Positions 1-6,943 of a DNA stretch of 17,600 nt are shown piece after piece. The stretch is from contig CAYWYJ010000084.1 of NCBI GenBank assembly GCA_964462635.1, positions 1 to 17,600 on the forward strand. Reading direction: 5' to 3'. Each line of letters opens with the position of its first letter. The stretch's first letter is position 1. Source of the DNA: JBFMAI01 sp964462635 (GTDB taxonomy: Bacteria; Planctomycetota; Phycisphaerae; UBA1845; Fen-1342). The notes under the pieces are model-generated. The model made no database searches and was not told where the DNA came from. It saw only the letters and a list, made by a program, of their open reading frames with translations. The position numbers and the translations under genes are program-made.

Positions 1-1
1 C

Positions 2-832
2 GGGCAGCCGCTGTGGCACTGGCGGTCGCCGAACCTGGACACGTTCTACGACGGGCCGGCGGTCGGCCCGGACGGGGCGATCTACCACGCCTCGGGCGCG
101 AATTCGCTGCGTGACGCCCACGGCTGGCTGTACCGCATTCTGCCGGACGGCAAGCTCGACTGGTCGCGTGACCTGGGCTGGGCGGGATCGAACGCGCCGC
201 CGACGCTCGACGCGAACAACAACATCTACTTCGGCGACCTGGCGGGCGTCGCGTGGAAGTACACGGCGGCGGGCGGGCTGGCGTGGACCTACGACACGCT
301 CTCCGGCCGCATTTACACGTCGCCGGCGTTGCGGGGCGGGCACGTGCTGATCGGCGCCGCGTATGGCGGCCTGCACATCGTGGACGCGGAGACCGGGCTG
401 CCAATCAACGTGCTGGAGCCGACGTTCTACCCGATGGGAAAGTCGGCGGACCGCGCCGGCAACGTGTTTTTCTACTGCTTTGACGGACCGGGCACCGTGT
501 TCGCCTATGGGCTGCACGATCGCCGCTGGTGGCAGGGCACTACCGGCTCGGGCGTGTCGGTCAACGCCTGCGTGGTCGGCCGCGACGGCGTCCTGCTCGT
601 GTCGGACAGTGAGCGGCTGAAGGCGTTCAGGGGATTCACCGTCGGCGACCTGAACTGCGATGGGAGTGTCGATTTCGGCGACATCAACCCGTTTGTACTG
701 GCCCTCACGAATCCGGCCGGCTACCAGGCGGCGTACCCCGACTGCAACATCGACCTGGCCGACATCAACGGCGATGGCCTGGTCGACTTTGGCGACATCA
801 ACCCGTTCGTGCGGCTGTTGACCGTTCCGTAG
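2..832 (+). CDS. Secreted PQQ/propeller-like repeat protein with dockerin-like C-terminus (5' partial)
   Basis: The reading frame is open from the left edge of the window to the TAG at 830-832, giving 276 visible residues, so the true start lies upstream. The N-terminal part has short repeats of the PQQ/beta-propeller kind: phrases such as GPDGAIYHASG, LDANNNIYFGD and SADRAGNVFFY each pair an Asp/Asn turn with a hydrophobic strand, and WKYTAAGGLAWTY resembles a propeller blade. Visible residues 215-276 form a domain with two EF-hand-like calcium loops (DLNCDGSVDFGD and DINGDGLVDFGD), each followed by NPFV. The same domain ends the next gene. Such domains occur at the C-termini of exported planctomycete proteins, where they are annotated as dockerin type I. 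Extracellular location is inferred, because the signal peptide is outside the window. The ligand is unknown. I am confident in the frame and the C-terminal domain, less so in the propeller class. Confidence 0.85.
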   Translation, partial: GQPLWHWRSPNLDTFYDGPAVGPDGAIYHASGANSLRDAHGWLYRILPDGKLDWSRDLGWAGSNAPPTLDANNNIYFGDLAGVAWKYTAAGGLAWTYDTLSGRIYTSPALRGGHVLIGAAYGGLHIVDAETGLPINVLEPTFYPMGKSADRAGNVFFYCFDGPGTVFAYGLHDRRWWQGTTGSGVSVNACVVGRDGVLLVSDSERLKAFRGFTVGDLNCDGSVDFGDINPFVLALTNPAGYQAAYPDCNIDLADINGDGLVDFGDINPFVRLLTVP

Positions 833-852
833 TGCCCGAGCGTCGCCGCCGA

Positions 853-883
853 CCAGTAGCGCCGGACCTCCGAGTCCGGCGTC
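853..883. repeat. Short palindromic repeat, intergenic copy
   Basis: A 31-nt sequence whose core is CGCCGGAC, a 6-nt loop, then GTCCGGCG (860-881), a perfect 8-bp stem. An identical 31-nt copy lies inside the acyl-CoA dehydrogenase gene at 8669-8699. Further downstream, around 915-936, is another GC-rich imperfect inverted repeat (CCCCACGCG... CGCGGGG). The rest of the 833-1128 gap holds a candidate promoter and no gene I can support. Confidence 0.8.
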
Positions 884-1012
884 GCGGTGCGATCAGGACA
901 TGGTGCCCGGCGACGAGCCCCACGCGCCAGCGCGGGGTCCGCGCAGTGCGTCCGCTCTGCGCCGCAGCCGCCTTATTCGGTCCGTACGGGTCGCGGGGCT
1001 GGGACATTGTCC

Positions 1013-1042
1013 TTGTCCACCCCGGGCACGAAGTGCTATGCT
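1013..1042 (+). promoter_or_regulatory. Candidate sigma70-type promoter
   Basis: TTGTCC at 1013-1018 and TATGCT at 1037-1042 are separated by 18 bp, about 87 bp before the ATG at 1129. The match is moderate. Its position inside the upstream extension of the open frame (which is open from 832) supports the later ATG as the true start. This rests on pattern only. Confidence 0.35.
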
Positions 1043-1128
1043 CCACGAAGCAGACGGGTGAGGCACCCCGTGGTGTCGGCACGCCACCGGTGAACCTCGG
1101 CGTCAGCGCCCGGGATGAGGGACCTGCG

Positions 1129-3570
1129 ATGACTAGGTGTGTCGGATGCTGGACAAAGGGGCTGTCCATTCTCGCATTGGCGGTGGCTGCGCGCGTCGCC
1201 ATAGCCAGTGACCTTTGGTGGGACGAACGCTTTGGTGCCGAGGGGCTGCGCGGCGGGGGCAGCGGATTGGTCGCCGCCATCACCCAGTTCGACGACGGGC
1301 GCGGGCCCGCGGTCTACGTGGGCGGCAGCTTCCACCAGGCCGGCGGCGTGGACGCGGTCGGGATCGCCCGCTGGGACGGCGTCACCTGGAGTGCGGTCGG
1401 CCACGGTCTCGACCCCCGGTCGTTCGATCGCCTCGCCGCTCTCGCGGTCTTTGACGACGGTCGCGGACCGAAGCTCTACGCCGGGGGACTCATGCGCAAA
1501 ATGGGCGGCGAGCCGGTGAGTGCCATCGCCTGCTGGGACGGCGTCCGCTGGACGTCGGTCGCGGGTGGCGTGGGGAGCTTCGAGCCGGAGGACCTCGGCT
1601 ACGTGGGCGCGCTGGCCGTGCATGACGACGGCGCGGGGCCGGCGCTCTACGTCGGCGGCCGTTTCGAGCGGGCCGGAAACATAGCGGCGGCGAACATCGC
1701 GCGCTGGAACGGCACGAATTGGTCGTCCCTCGGTGACGGCCTCAACGGAACCGTGAGCTGCCTAGTCGAGTTCGATGCGGGCGCCGGGCGCGAGCTCTAC
1801 GCCGGCGGAGATTTCTATGATTCCGTCGGCGGCACTTGGGTCCACCTGGCGAAGTGGAACGGGCAAGCGTGGAGGTTCGTCCTCGGATTGAACGGCACGC
1901 CGTTCGATCTGGCAGTTTACGATGACGGCTCCGGCGCGGCGCTCCACGCAGCGGGGCAGTTCCAGACGGCGGCCGGTCTGCGACACGTGCTGAAGTGGGA
2001 TGGCACGGCGTGGACGACGTTGGGGGCTGACACCTACGGGAACGTCCACGCTCTGGCCGTGTTTGCGGATGCCGGCGGCTCGGCGCTCTATGCGGGCGGC
2101 ACGATCGTCTCCGCCGGGGGCGTGCCGACGCCGGGGCTGGCGCGGTGGGATGGCACCGCGTGGTCGGCGGTGCTCGGCGCGATCGAGGGCGTCTGGTCCG
2201 CCGTGTGGACGCTGGAGGCGCTGGACGGTCCGCGCGGGCCGGTACTCTACACGGGCGGCGAGTTCGCACGAGTCGAGGGGCGGCCGGCCGGCGCCGTCGC
2301 TACGTGGGACGGGGCCGAGTGGTCGTACCTCGATGGTGGCGTCACGCGGCCGGAGGTCAGCACGTTCCTGAGCGTCTCTGACGGCGAACTGCGTGGGCTG
2401 TACGCCGGCGGCCCGTTCCTGCGCATTGGCGCCGTGGAAACGCACTTCATCGCTCGTTGGGATGGCGGCGCATGGAGGCCGCTCGCGGAAGGACTCGACG
2501 ATCGTGCGTCAGCCCTGACCCTGTTCGACGCCGGTGACGGCCTGCGTCTGTACGCCGCCGGCGCGTTCACACACGCCGGCGGTGTGCCAGCGGACCGCAT
2601 CGCCCGCTGGGACGGGTCCGTGTGGAGCGCTCTGCCGGGCGGCGGCTTCGAGTGGCGGAATGACGAAGTCTTGGCTCTGGCGGTCTACGATGGCGGCGCC
2701 GGCCCGGAACTTTACGCCGCCGGGAACCTCTCGCGCGCCAGCGGGTTGGTCGTCGATTACATCGCCCGCTGGGACGGCGCGCAGTGGTCCAAGGTGGGCT
2801 CCGGGACCACCGGGACCGTGAATGCGCTTCAGGTATACGACGATGGCACCGGTCCGGCGCTCTATGTGGCCGGCGGGTTCGACCGCGCCGGGGGGCAGCT
2901 TGCCGGCGGGCTGGCACGCTGGGACGGAAGCACTTGGACCCGCGTCGCGGCCGGGCTCGAGGGGTCCTTCACCTCGCTGGCGGTCTTCGATGACGGTCGC
3001 GGCCCCGCGCTATACGCGGGCGGCACAGCGGACTACGGGGCCGGCAGCGGCGGCATCGTACGCTGGGACGGTCAGACGCTACGCATTGTCGAAGGTACCG
3101 AGGGCTGGCTTGTTCGTAGCTTGGCGGTCCACGACGACGGCGGCGGCCCGGCACTCTACGCCGGCTTGGTCCAGAACGTGGGGGCGCCCGGGCACGCGTT
3201 TCTGGTCCGCTGGGATGGTCAGTCGTGGGAAATGGTCGGTGGCGACACGGACGGCACCGTGACGGCACTCGCCAGCCACGATGACGGGCCCGGCGCAGCA
3301 CTGTATGCGGGCGGATGGTTCCCGCGCGCGGGCGGGCGGCCGGCGGGGCGCATCGCCCGCTGGGGCCGTTATCCGCATCCCGGTGATTTGAACTGCGACG
3401 GACACGTCGATTTCGGCGACGTGAACCCGTTCGTCTTGGCCTTGGCCAATCCGGCAGCCTGGCAGGCCCAATTCCCCGGCTGTCAACTGCTCAACGGTGA
3501 CATCAACAGCGACGGCCTGCTCGACTTCGGCGACATCAACCCGTTCGTGCAACTGCTGACCGGCCCGTAG
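1129..3570 (+). CDS. Secreted 14-repeat beta-propeller protein with dockerin-like C-terminus
   Basis: The protein has 813 residues. The frame is open back to 832, but I chose the ATG at 1129 because it begins a clear signal peptide: basic start, hydrophobic core LSILALAVAA, and AIA before a likely cut near residue 26. A GATGAGG sequence lies about 8 nt upstream. Residues about 45-750 are 14 repeats of 47-58 residues with the consensus LAVxDDGxGPALYAGGxFxxAGG...IARWDGxxWSxVG. This is the pattern of a WD/Kelch-like propeller found in planctomycete surface proteins; 14 blades could form two seven-bladed rings (inference). Residues 752-813 carry two calcium loops (DLNCDGHVDFGD, DINSDGLLDFGD) and match the end of the preceding gene. 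It is likely exported, with the C-terminus used for attachment, sorting or calcium-stabilised folding. No catalytic motif is visible. Confidence 0.88.
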   Translation: MTRCVGCWTKGLSILALAVAARVAIASDLWWDERFGAEGLRGGGSGLVAAITQFDDGRGPAVYVGGSFHQAGGVDAVGIARWDGVTWSAVGHGLDPRSFDRLAALAVFDDGRGPKLYAGGLMRKMGGEPVSAIACWDGVRWTSVAGGVGSFEPEDLGYVGALAVHDDGAGPALYVGGRFERAGNIAAANIARWNGTNWSSLGDGLNGTVSCLVEFDAGAGRELYAGGDFYDSVGGTWVHLAKWNGQAWRFVLGLNGTPFDLAVYDDGSGAALHAAGQFQTAAGLRHVLKWDGTAWTTLGADTYGNVHALAVFADAGGSALYAGGTIVSAGGVPTPGLARWDGTAWSAVLGAIEGVWSAVWTLEALDGPRGPVLYTGGEFARVEGRPAGAVATWDGAEWSYLDGGVTRPEVSTFLSVSDGELRGLYAGGPFLRIGAVETHFIARWDGGAWRPLAEGLDDRASALTLFDAGDGLRLYAAGAFTHAGGVPADRIARWDGSVWSALPGGGFEWRNDEVLALAVYDGGAGPELYAAGNLSRASGLVVDYIARWDGAQWSKVGSGTTGTVNALQVYDDGTGPALYVAGGFDRAGGQLAGGLARWDGSTWTRVAAGLEGSFTSLAVFDDGRGPALYAGGTADYGAGSGGIVRWDGQTLRIVEGTEGWLVRSLAVHDDGGGPALYAGLVQNVGAPGHAFLVRWDGQSWEMVGGDTDGTVTALASHDDGPGAALYAGGWFPRAGGRPAGRIARWGRYPHPGDLNCDGHVDFGDVNPFVLALANPAAWQAQFPGCQLLNGDINSDGLLDFGDINPFVQLLTGP

Positions 3571-3660
3571 CGACCATGTGGCGCGCCAGCGGTCCAATTC
3601 GAGCCGCGACCGTCAGGGAGCGGGGGGCGGCAGCCGTTCGCTTCGCCGAAGTGCATCGGC

Positions 3661-3700
3661 CATTGGCCGGTGCCACACAGCATTGGCCGGTGCCACACCA
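3661..3700. repeat. Two tandem 20-nt direct repeats
   Basis: CATTGGCCGGTGCCACACAG (3661-3680) is followed directly by a copy differing only in its last two bases (3681-3700). The GCCGGTGCCAC core is the reverse complement of one arm of the hairpin module seen inside etfB (GTGGCACCGGC), so these may be half-copies of the same repeat family. Confidence 0.75.
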
Positions 3701-3758
3701 GCTTGCGGATGGGTGTCGGCGATCCGGGCGCGTCCCGCCACCCCGGGACTGCCCAGCA

Positions 3759-3785
3759 ACGGCTCGGCGGGAGCCTCGCCCTCCC
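3759..3785. repeat. REP-like palindrome
   Basis: ACGGCTCGGC-GGAGCCTCGCC-TCCC, with two variable bases, is also present at 9361-9387. The array at 9232-9346 carries the related sequence in opposite orientation. It is a short dispersed repeat in non-coding DNA. Confidence 0.7.
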
Positions 3786-3844
3786 GCTCGCCACGCGACT
3801 GCCCCGTATACCCGCATCGGGCCGCCCGGTGCGTGGCCGCATTC

Positions 3845-3874
3845 TTGACGGTCACCCCGCAAACCGGCTACTTT
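3845..3874 (+). promoter_or_regulatory. Candidate promoter of etfB
   Basis: TTGACG (3845-3850) and TACTTT (3869-3874) are separated by 18 bp, about 43 bp before the chosen etfB start. The -35 is strong and the -10 weak. This is pattern evidence only. It would drive etfB and, by read-through, the downstream etf/acyl-CoA dehydrogenase genes. Confidence 0.4.
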
Positions 3875-3916
3875 TGTCGTATTCGCCGCGCTGCGGCCGT
3901 GTGAGGGAGTTTGATC

Positions 3917-5008
3917 GTGCCGTATCACAGCGTCGTCTGCGTCAAGCAGGTGCCCGACACCGCCAACGTGACCGCCCAGGCCATGAAGGAGGACGGGACT
4001 GTCAACCGGGCCGCCCTGCCGGCGGTGTTCAACCCCGACGACCTTTACGCCCTGGAAGTCGCGCTCCAGGTCCGCGACCGCTACGGCGGCACGGTCACCG
4101 TCCTGACGATGGGGCCGCCGAAGGCCGGCGACGTGCTCCGCGAGTGCCTGTACCGCGGGGCCGATCGGGTGGTGCTGCTGACCGATCGGCGGGCCGCGGC
4201 GAGCGACACGTTGGCGACGAGCTACATTCTCAGCCAGGCCGTGCGGGCGACGAAGAACTACGACTTCGTGTTCTGCGGGCGGCAGGCGATCGACGGCGAC
4301 ACGGCCCAGGTCGGGCCGCAGCTCGCCGAGAAGCTTGGCATCCCGCAGGTCACGTATGTCGAGGAAATGCTTGAGGTTCGAGACCGCTCGGCCCGCGTGC
4401 GGCGCAACGTCGGCAACGGCTGGGAGGTCGTCGAGGTGCGGCTGCCGGTGTTGCTGACCGTGCTCGATACGGCGTCGGAACCACGGCCGCCGGCGGCGAA
4501 GCGGGTGATGAAGTACAAGCACGCGCGGGCGCGCGTGGAGCTCGAGGCCGCCGTCAAGGGGAGCGTCGGCGTCCCGCCCGCGGTAGCGGACGGCGCCCCG
4601 CCGGCCGTGGGTGGCACCGGCGTCTCGCCGGTGGGTAGCGGCCGGGCTCCGTGCCGGCCGAGCAACGCCGGACTCCCGCCACGGCGGGCGGGCTCCGGTC
4701 CGGCGCTACAGGGGAGTGCGGGCGTCTCGCCCGCGTCCGGTGGCACCGGCGTCTCGCCGGTGGATGTTGAACATGAGGTCGAACGGCTGGCCGAGGGTCT
4801 GCGGTCGCGCGGCCTGATGATTGAGCAGTGGAACCTGGACGACATCCAGGCGGACCTGGGCTGGTGCGGCCTGCACGGCTCGCCGACGAAGGTCCACCGC
4901 ATCCAGGCCATCGTGCTGACGAAACAGGGCTACACGGAAGTCCCGCCGACCGAGGACGGCATCCGCGGCCTGATCCGCGAATTGGTCGTTGACCATACGT
5001 TGGGATAG
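3917..5008 (+). CDS. etfB: Electron transfer flavoprotein subunit beta with low-complexity insert
   Basis: EtfB pairs with EtfA to carry electrons from acyl-CoA dehydrogenases to the respiratory chain. The N-terminus (VVCVKQVPDTANV), the NPDDLYALEVAL segment and CGRQAIDGDTAQVGP (residues 120-134, nucleotide-binding region) are typical. I chose GTG 3917 because GAGGGAG at 3903-3909 sits 7 nt before it; TTG 3911 is too close to that site. At 363 residues it is much longer than the usual 250-285. The excess is residues about 215-283 (4560-4763), a Gly/Pro/Ser/Ala segment made of hairpin repeats (VGVPPA, TGVSPV, AGVSPA). Beyond it the normal EtfB end resumes, so the frame is kept. etfA follows after a 224-bp gap, unusually wide for this pair because a repeat unit lies between them. 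The DGDTAQ form resembles the ETF group that includes bifurcating types; this is not proof of bifurcation. Confidence 0.93.
   Translation: MPYHSVVCVKQVPDTANVTAQAMKEDGTVNRAALPAVFNPDDLYALEVALQVRDRYGGTVTVLTMGPPKAGDVLRECLYRGADRVVLLTDRRAAASDTLATSYILSQAVRATKNYDFVFCGRQAIDGDTAQVGPQLAEKLGIPQVTYVEEMLEVRDRSARVRRNVGNGWEVVEVRLPVLLTVLDTASEPRPPAAKRVMKYKHARARVELEAAVKGSVGVPPAVADGAPPAVGGTGVSPVGSGRAPCRPSNAGLPPRRAGSGPALQGSAGVSPASGGTGVSPVDVEHEVERLAEGLRSRGLMIEQWNLDDIQADLGWCGLHGSPTKVHRIQAIVLTKQGYTEVPPTEDGIRGLIRELVVDHTLG
4560..4763. repeat. Composite hairpin-repeat insert inside etfB
   Basis: About 204 nt of concatenated short palindromes lie in frame within etfB. CACCGGCG-TCT-CGCCGGTG occurs twice (near 4616 and 4744), a GCGGGCG-TCT-CGCCCGC hairpin lies near 4727, and a GTAGCGGCCGGGCTC... 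module near 4636 recurs in the acyl-CoA dehydrogenase gene near 8700. A reverse-oriented relative of the 853-883 palindrome lies near 4690-4710. The length is a multiple of three within boundary error and no stop is introduced. Confidence 0.85.
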
Positions 5009-5014
5009 ACGAAT

Positions 5015-5207
5015 AACCACAGAAGCACAGAGACACAGAGGAGTTGTGAATAGCGAATAGCGAGTAGCGAGTTGCGGGTAGCAGGCGGCGAGCAGTGGGC
5101 GACGAACAGTGGCTGTTGCTCTCGTCCTAGTGCCAGATGTCCGAAGTCTGGGCGCAACCGGCTATTCGCCACTGCCAAACTTGGCTCCTCTCTGTGCCTC
5201 TGTGGTT
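5015..5207. repeat. MITE-like inverted-repeat unit between etfB and etfA
   Basis: The left arm 5015-5043 and right arm 5185-5207 are inverted copies (AACCACAGA-GCACAGAGA-GGAG). They differ by one base and a 6-nt CACAGA expansion on the left. The interior has an irregular GAATAGC/GAGTAGC run (5048-5072), and GGCTATTCGCCACT occurs near the right arm as a partial inverse. There is no gene inside. The unit fills most of the 5009-5232 gap and may form a long stem in the transcript. Confidence 0.8.
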
Positions 5208-5232
5208 CGATTCCGGTGTTTCGGAGATATAG

Positions 5233-6267
5233 ATGATCCCCGTGAATCGTAGCGGCGAGGTTTGGGTCTACGCTGAACAGGAAGACGGTTCGCTCCACGA
5301 CGTGGCGCTGGAGCTCACCGGCAAGGCCCGCGAGCTGGGCGACCGGCTCGGCGTGAAAGTCGGGGCCGTCCTGACCGGTTGGAACGTGCGCGAGCTCGCG
5401 TATCGGCTGATCCAGCATGGCGCCGATCACGTGTACCTTGTCGAGGACCGCCGGCTGGAGCACTACCAGACGCTGCCGTACGCCCGCGTGGTGACGACGC
5501 TCGTGGAGAAGCACCGGCCGCAGATTGTCGTCTTCGGCGCCACGCCGTTGGGCCGCGATCTGGCGCCGCGGTGTGCGTCGGCGCTGCGCTGCGGCCTGAC
5601 CGCCGACTGCACCGACCTCGACGTGGCGGACGTGGACGACCCGGCGGCGAAGAAGGTCCACAAGAACCTGCTGCTCCAGATTCGCCCGGCCTTCGGCGGC
5701 AACATCATCGCCACGATCATCAATCCCGAGCGCTGGCCGCAGATGGCGACCGTGCGTGAGGGCGTCATGCCACTGCGCCAACCGGACATGCAGCGCAAGG
5801 GCGAGATCGTGACGGAGAAGGTCGAGTTCCGCGACGAGGACTTCGCGGTCCGGCTGATCGAGCGGCACCGCGAGCCGCGGAAGGTCAACCTGAAGGGGGC
5901 GCGGACGATCGTCGCCGGTGGCGGCGGCGTGGGCAGCAAGCAGAACTTCAAGCTGATTCACGACCTGGCCGGCGCGATCGGCGGCGCCGTAGGCGCGTCG
6001 CGGGCGGCCGTGGACGGCGGCTTCATCGACAAGGCCCACCAGGTCGGCCAGACCGGCACAACCGTGCGGCCGGCCCTCTACATCGCCGCCGGCATCAGCG
6101 GCGCGATCCAGCACCGCGCGGGCATGGAGGAGTCGGCCAAGATCGTGGCGATCAACTGGGACAAGGAGGCCCCGATCTTCAGCGTCGCCCACTACGGCAT
6201 CGTCGGCGACCTGAACCAGGTGATCCCGATGATGGTCAAGGCGATCAAGGAGCGGCCGAAGGAGTAA
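5233..6267 (+). CDS. etfA: Electron transfer flavoprotein subunit alpha
   Basis: The protein has 344 residues, normal for EtfA (310-350). The N-terminal part (VWVYAEQEDGSLHDVALEL...) is the ETF alpha/beta domain, and the C-terminal FAD-binding domain carries the family signature from QVGQTGTTVRPALY through GISGAIQH (residues 270-296), followed by VAINWDKEAPIFSVAHYGIVGDL. The upstream VAGGGGVGSKQNFKLIHDLA block is also typical. The start is ATG 5233 with GGAGA at 5223-5227. The protein forms the cytosolic FAD-carrying heterodimer with the etfB product and accepts electrons from acyl-CoA dehydrogenases such as the one encoded at 6991. It was probably co-transcribed with etfB before the repeat unit at 5015-5207 entered the spacer. 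No insert is present here, in contrast to its two neighbours. Confidence 0.95.
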   Translation: MIPVNRSGEVWVYAEQEDGSLHDVALELTGKARELGDRLGVKVGAVLTGWNVRELAYRLIQHGADHVYLVEDRRLEHYQTLPYARVVTTLVEKHRPQIVVFGATPLGRDLAPRCASALRCGLTADCTDLDVADVDDPAAKKVHKNLLLQIRPAFGGNIIATIINPERWPQMATVREGVMPLRQPDMQRKGEIVTEKVEFRDEDFAVRLIERHREPRKVNLKGARTIVAGGGGVGSKQNFKLIHDLAGAIGGAVGASRAAVDGGFIDKAHQVGQTGTTVRPALYIAAGISGAIQHRAGMEESAKIVAINWDKEAPIFSVAHYGIVGDLNQVIPMMVKAIKERPKE

Positions 6268-6294
6268 CCCCGGCCGCGAAGCGACGTGCGAACC

Positions 6295-6328
6295 CCCCTC
6301 CCTCTTGGGAAGGGGTTGGGGGAGGGTC
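6295..6328. repeat. Outer left repeat A of the DUF559 unit
   Basis: CCCCTCCCTC, a short self-complementary TTGGGAAGGGG segment, then TTGGGGGAGGGTC. It is the same repeat family as 6369-6429 with a shorter interior, and is inverted relative to 6944-6976. Confidence 0.8.
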
Positions 6329-6368
6329 AGAATGGCAGAACGTGAACAACCGTGTGGCGTGCGAAACA

Positions 6369-6429
6369 CCCCTCCCTCTCAGGTCGCCACAGGCGACTCG
6401 CTGTGGCGAGGAGGGGTTGGGGGAGGGTC
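6369..6429. repeat. Inner left 61-nt inverted repeat B of the DUF559 unit
   Basis: This 61-nt sequence is the exact reverse complement of 6817-6877. It contains an internal hairpin (GTCGCCACAGGCGACTCGCTGTGGCGA region) between CCCCTCCCTCTC and GGAGGGGTTGGGGGAGGGTC. It ends 10 nt before the chosen DUF559 start. Confidence 0.92.
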
Positions 6430-6439
6430 AGAGACGGAC

Positions 6440-6811
6440 ATGCACGTGCGTCGGCGCAGACCGCGCGTCACGCTCGAAACCAGAAGTCGGGCCACGCAAC
6501 TCCGGAAGGAGGCTACGTTTCCGGAGCGGCTGCTGTGGAGCCGTTTGCGCGCAAGGCGGGTAGGCGGGCTGCGCGTCCGCCGGCAGCACCCAGTTGGACC
6601 GTACGTTCTCGACTTCTACTGCGCCTGCGCTAGCCTCGCGATTGAGATCGACGGACGGGGCCATGACGATCGGGGGCGGCAGGATGCTGAGAGAACGGCT
6701 TGCCTTGAAGCACTCGGAATCAGAGTGATTCGCTTCACGGACGATGAGGTGCTGAACAACCTGGAGGAGGTCATTCGTAGGATTGCATTCGAAGCTGGAC
6801 TGGACACCTGA
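6440..6811 (+). CDS. DUF559 (Vsr-like) endonuclease-domain protein
   Basis: The protein has 123 residues. The sequence shows a PD-(D/E)xK/Vsr-like fold pattern as in DUF559: TFPERLLWSRLRARR, then the LRVRRQHPVGPYVLDFYC strand with D58, then AIEIDGRGH with E69, D71 and H75, then ECLEALG-equivalent ACLEALGIRVIRFTDDEVLNN. These match the family order (RRQxPxGxYxxDF, IEhDGxxH, GxxVhRF...V..N). The frame is open from 6305, but that part only translates repeats A and B, so I take ATG 6440. No strong Shine-Dalgarno is visible. DUF559 proteins are presumed DNA nucleases; the substrate is unknown. The gene is bracketed by perfect 61-nt inverted repeats and outer relatives, and it interrupts an etfA-acyl-CoA dehydrogenase neighbourhood, so it may be a mobile passenger rather than part of fatty-acid metabolism. 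Confidence 0.85.
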   Translation: MHVRRRRPRVTLETRSRATQLRKEATFPERLLWSRLRARRVGGLRVRRQHPVGPYVLDFYCACASLAIEIDGRGHDDRGRQDAERTACLEALGIRVIRFTDDEVLNNLEEVIRRIAFEAGLDT

Positions 6812-6816
6812 ATGAA

Positions 6817-6877
6817 GACCCTCCCCCAACCCCTCCTCGCCACAGCGAGTCGCCTGTGGCGACCTGAGAGGGAGGGG
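6817..6877. repeat. Inner right 61-nt inverted repeat B' of the DUF559 unit
   Basis: An exact reverse complement of 6369-6429, beginning 5 nt after the DUF559 stop codon. Its internal hairpin could also serve as a transcript end or stability element, but no T-run follows, so I do not call a terminator. Confidence 0.92.
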
Positions 6878-6943
6878 AGTTAATGGACAGCTTCTGTGGT
6901 GTTGTGGACTGCATGTGGAATTGGGTTGCACCCGTAGGTTTCT

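Larger units (their letters stand above)
3571..3844. other. Repeat-rich intergenic region before etfB
   Basis: No gene is supported here. The region holds a GC-rich element (about 3600-3627), a 20-nt tandem duplication (3661-3700) and one copy of a REP-like palindrome (3759-3785) that matches the repeat at 9361-9387 except at two positions. Open frames across it encode only translated repeat sequence and lack a plausible ribosome binding site. Confidence 0.6.

Noticed and set aside
832..1128. N-terminal extension of the 14-repeat protein
   Set aside because: It is rich in Arg and translated repeat, overlaps a candidate promoter, and would bury a clear signal peptide that begins at 1129.
4930..6369. 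Long minus-strand open frame (479 residues) opposite etfA
   Set aside because: It is antisense to a clearly recognised EtfA, and its extra length comes from translated repeats. High GC gives long shadow frames.
6305..6439. N-terminal extension of the DUF559 protein
   Set aside because: The added residues only translate repeats A and B, and DUF559 similarity begins after ATG 6440.
6817..6877. Rho-independent terminator after DUF559
   Set aside because: The hairpin is strong but no T-run follows, and the same sequence occurs inverted before the gene, so it is better read as a repeat.
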